Below, piece after piece: positions 32,772 to 33,538 of a stretch of 33,538 nt of DNA. Each line of letters begins with the position of its first letter. Positions within the stretch are counted from its first letter, which is position 1. Position numbers and translations under genes: made by a program. The stretch is from contig JABFGB010000039.1 of NCBI GenBank assembly GCA_013112715.1, positions 1 through 33,538 on the forward strand, in the 5' to 3' direction. Origin of the DNA: Chloroflexota bacterium. GTDB lineage: Bacteria > Chloroflexota > Anaerolineae > Aggregatilineales > J027. Under the pieces are notes generated by a model. The model was not told the origin of the DNA. It did no database searches and worked only from the letters and a program-made list of their open reading frames with translations.

Positions 32772-33538
32772 GTGAAAACCTTGTACCAGTCACTTCTTGA
32801 TTATGAAATGGGGCTGCTTCAGGGCATCGCCAGTTGCCGGGCAATCTCCCTCAATACCCCCAGGCATGCCCAGGCAGTCGAACGGCTGGCTGAAGCCCTG
32901 CTTTCGCCCACGGCGACCGCCATTGTCCTGGGCGACCTTGCGGCGGAAGAAAGGGAGGCGCTGCAACTGCTGTTGAGTCACGGCGGCAGGCTGGAAGGGC
33001 CGCGCTTTGCCCGCGAGTACGGCTACATCCGCCCGATGGGACCGGCCCGCCTGGCCCGCGAACAACCCTGGCGCAGTCCGGTCAATCCCGCGGAAGGGTT
33101 GTGGTACCGGGGACTCATCTTCAAAACATTTCAGGCTACGGCAGAAGGCAACCTGGAAATGGTTTACATTCCCAACGATCTGCTGCCGCTGCTGGAATTA
33201 GCAACGCCGACCGCCGACCGCCGACCGCCGACCGCCGATGTTTTAGAGGTTGCTCTCGTCCCAACTCCCCCCGCTGTGATAAGCGGCGAAGGCCGGCTGC
33301 GGGAAAATATGTTTAACCTGCTGGTCTATCTGCAAACCACCCCGGTGCGGTTGGAAAGTAAACCCAGAGCGCCGGATGTCACGTACCAGGGCTTGGCCGC
33401 CAAAGACCGCCAGGCCCTGGCAAATTGTCTGTTGCCGCCGCTGCTGCCAGCCTTTCCCCAGGAAGCCGAGTTGGAGTTTTTGCTGCACCTGGGGCAGCGC
33501 GCCGGCCTGCTGGTCGCCAGACATGGCCGGCTCCGGCC
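32772..33538 (+). CDS. Helicase-associated (XPB/Ssl2 N-terminal-like) domain protein, partial
   Basis: The 5' part of a gene that runs off the window; 255 residues are visible from the GTG at 32772 (an ATG 36 bases later, at 32808, is possible). The sequence is helical and leucine/arginine-rich with no helicase motif yet: SLLDYEMGLLQGIASCRAISL, AVERLAEALLSPTATAIVLGDL, REALQLLLSHGGRLEG, GLWYRGLIFKTF, LEMVYIPNDLLPLL, then FNLLVYLQTTPVRL. This resembles the winged-helix N-terminal region of helicase-associated/XPB-Ssl2 domain proteins of Actinobacteria and Chloroflexota, thought to act in DNA repair. The linker near residues 146-158 is encoded by a 7-bp tandem repeat that could shift the frame. 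Confidence 0.65.
   Translation, partial: MKTLYQSLLDYEMGLLQGIASCRAISLNTPRHAQAVERLAEALLSPTATAIVLGDLAAEEREALQLLLSHGGRLEGPRFAREYGYIRPMGPARLAREQPWRSPVNPAEGLWYRGLIFKTFQATAEGNLEMVYIPNDLLPLLELATPTADRRPPTADVLEVALVPTPPAVISGEGRLRENMFNLLVYLQTTPVRLESKPRAPDVTYQGLAAKDRQALANCLLPPLLPAFPQEAELEFLLHLGQRAGLLVARHGRLR
33207..33238. repeat. 7-bp tandem repeat inside the helicase-associated gene
   Basis: CCGACCG occurs four times in a row plus four further bases. In the coding frame it gives a TADRRPPTAD-type linker. Since 7 is not a multiple of 3, gain or loss of one unit would shift the frame. Confidence 0.85.

Noticed and set aside
33207..33238. Possible CRISPR or origin iterons
   Set aside because: The 7-bp units are directly adjacent, within a coding frame, with no spacers and no replication genes nearby.

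Overview
The window looks like chromosomal DNA of a member of the Chloroflexota (Anaerolineae/Caldilineae-like). This rests on gene style, not on a marker gene: a giant multi-GAF hybrid kinase, DUF4388 (PATAN) and MglA/CvnD-like GTPase genes, V4R-domain proteins, paired M16 peptidases, degenerate-GGDEF response regulators, and many short palindromic intergenic repeats. No rRNA, tRNA, CRISPR array, transposase or phage gene was seen.

Layout. Positions 1-2370 are on the + strand: the 3' end of glutamate racemase, an AT-rich orphan gene with a HEPN-like RxxxxH motif, and an Rrf2 repressor plus an aldo/keto reductase. The Rrf2 gene and the reductase gene carry the same GTAAC-N7-GTTAC operator. 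A RarA-like ATPase fused to a methyltransferase-like domain follows on the minus strand (2372-4675), with a palindromic repeat inserted in frame. A Fur-family regulator follows on the + strand (4829-5287).

Positions 5368-20566 form a ten-gene minus-strand block and are the most interesting part. In transcription order it holds a DUF4388 protein, a Ras-like GTPase, an alpha/beta hydrolase, a left-handed beta-helix protein, a fatty acyl-ACP reductase-like (AAR) enzyme, a response regulator with a degenerate GGDEF domain, a 2312-residue nine-GAF hybrid histidine kinase, a CheY-like regulator, a second alpha/beta hydrolase whose nucleophile serine is alanine, and a V4R protein. A near-consensus promoter precedes the first gene and the V4R gene has its own promoter. 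I infer a signalling module that couples lipid or hydrophobic-ligand chemistry to phosphorelay and GTPase switches. A second V4R plus degenerate-GGDEF regulator pair at 27404-28961 repeats two components of the module.

From 20567 on, an RNase D-like exonuclease lies on the + strand. It converges on a minus-strand run of an HAD phosphatase, a 4HBT thioesterase, an inactive/active M16 peptidase pair and an M20 deacylase/peptidase. Next come the V4R/regulator pair, ftsH behind a good promoter, a MerR-like coiled-coil protein, a DUF1232 membrane protein and, at the right edge on the + strand, the start of an XPB/Ssl2-type helicase-associated protein that contains a 7-bp tandem repeat.

All family assignments come from reading motifs in translated sequence. 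No database search was possible.
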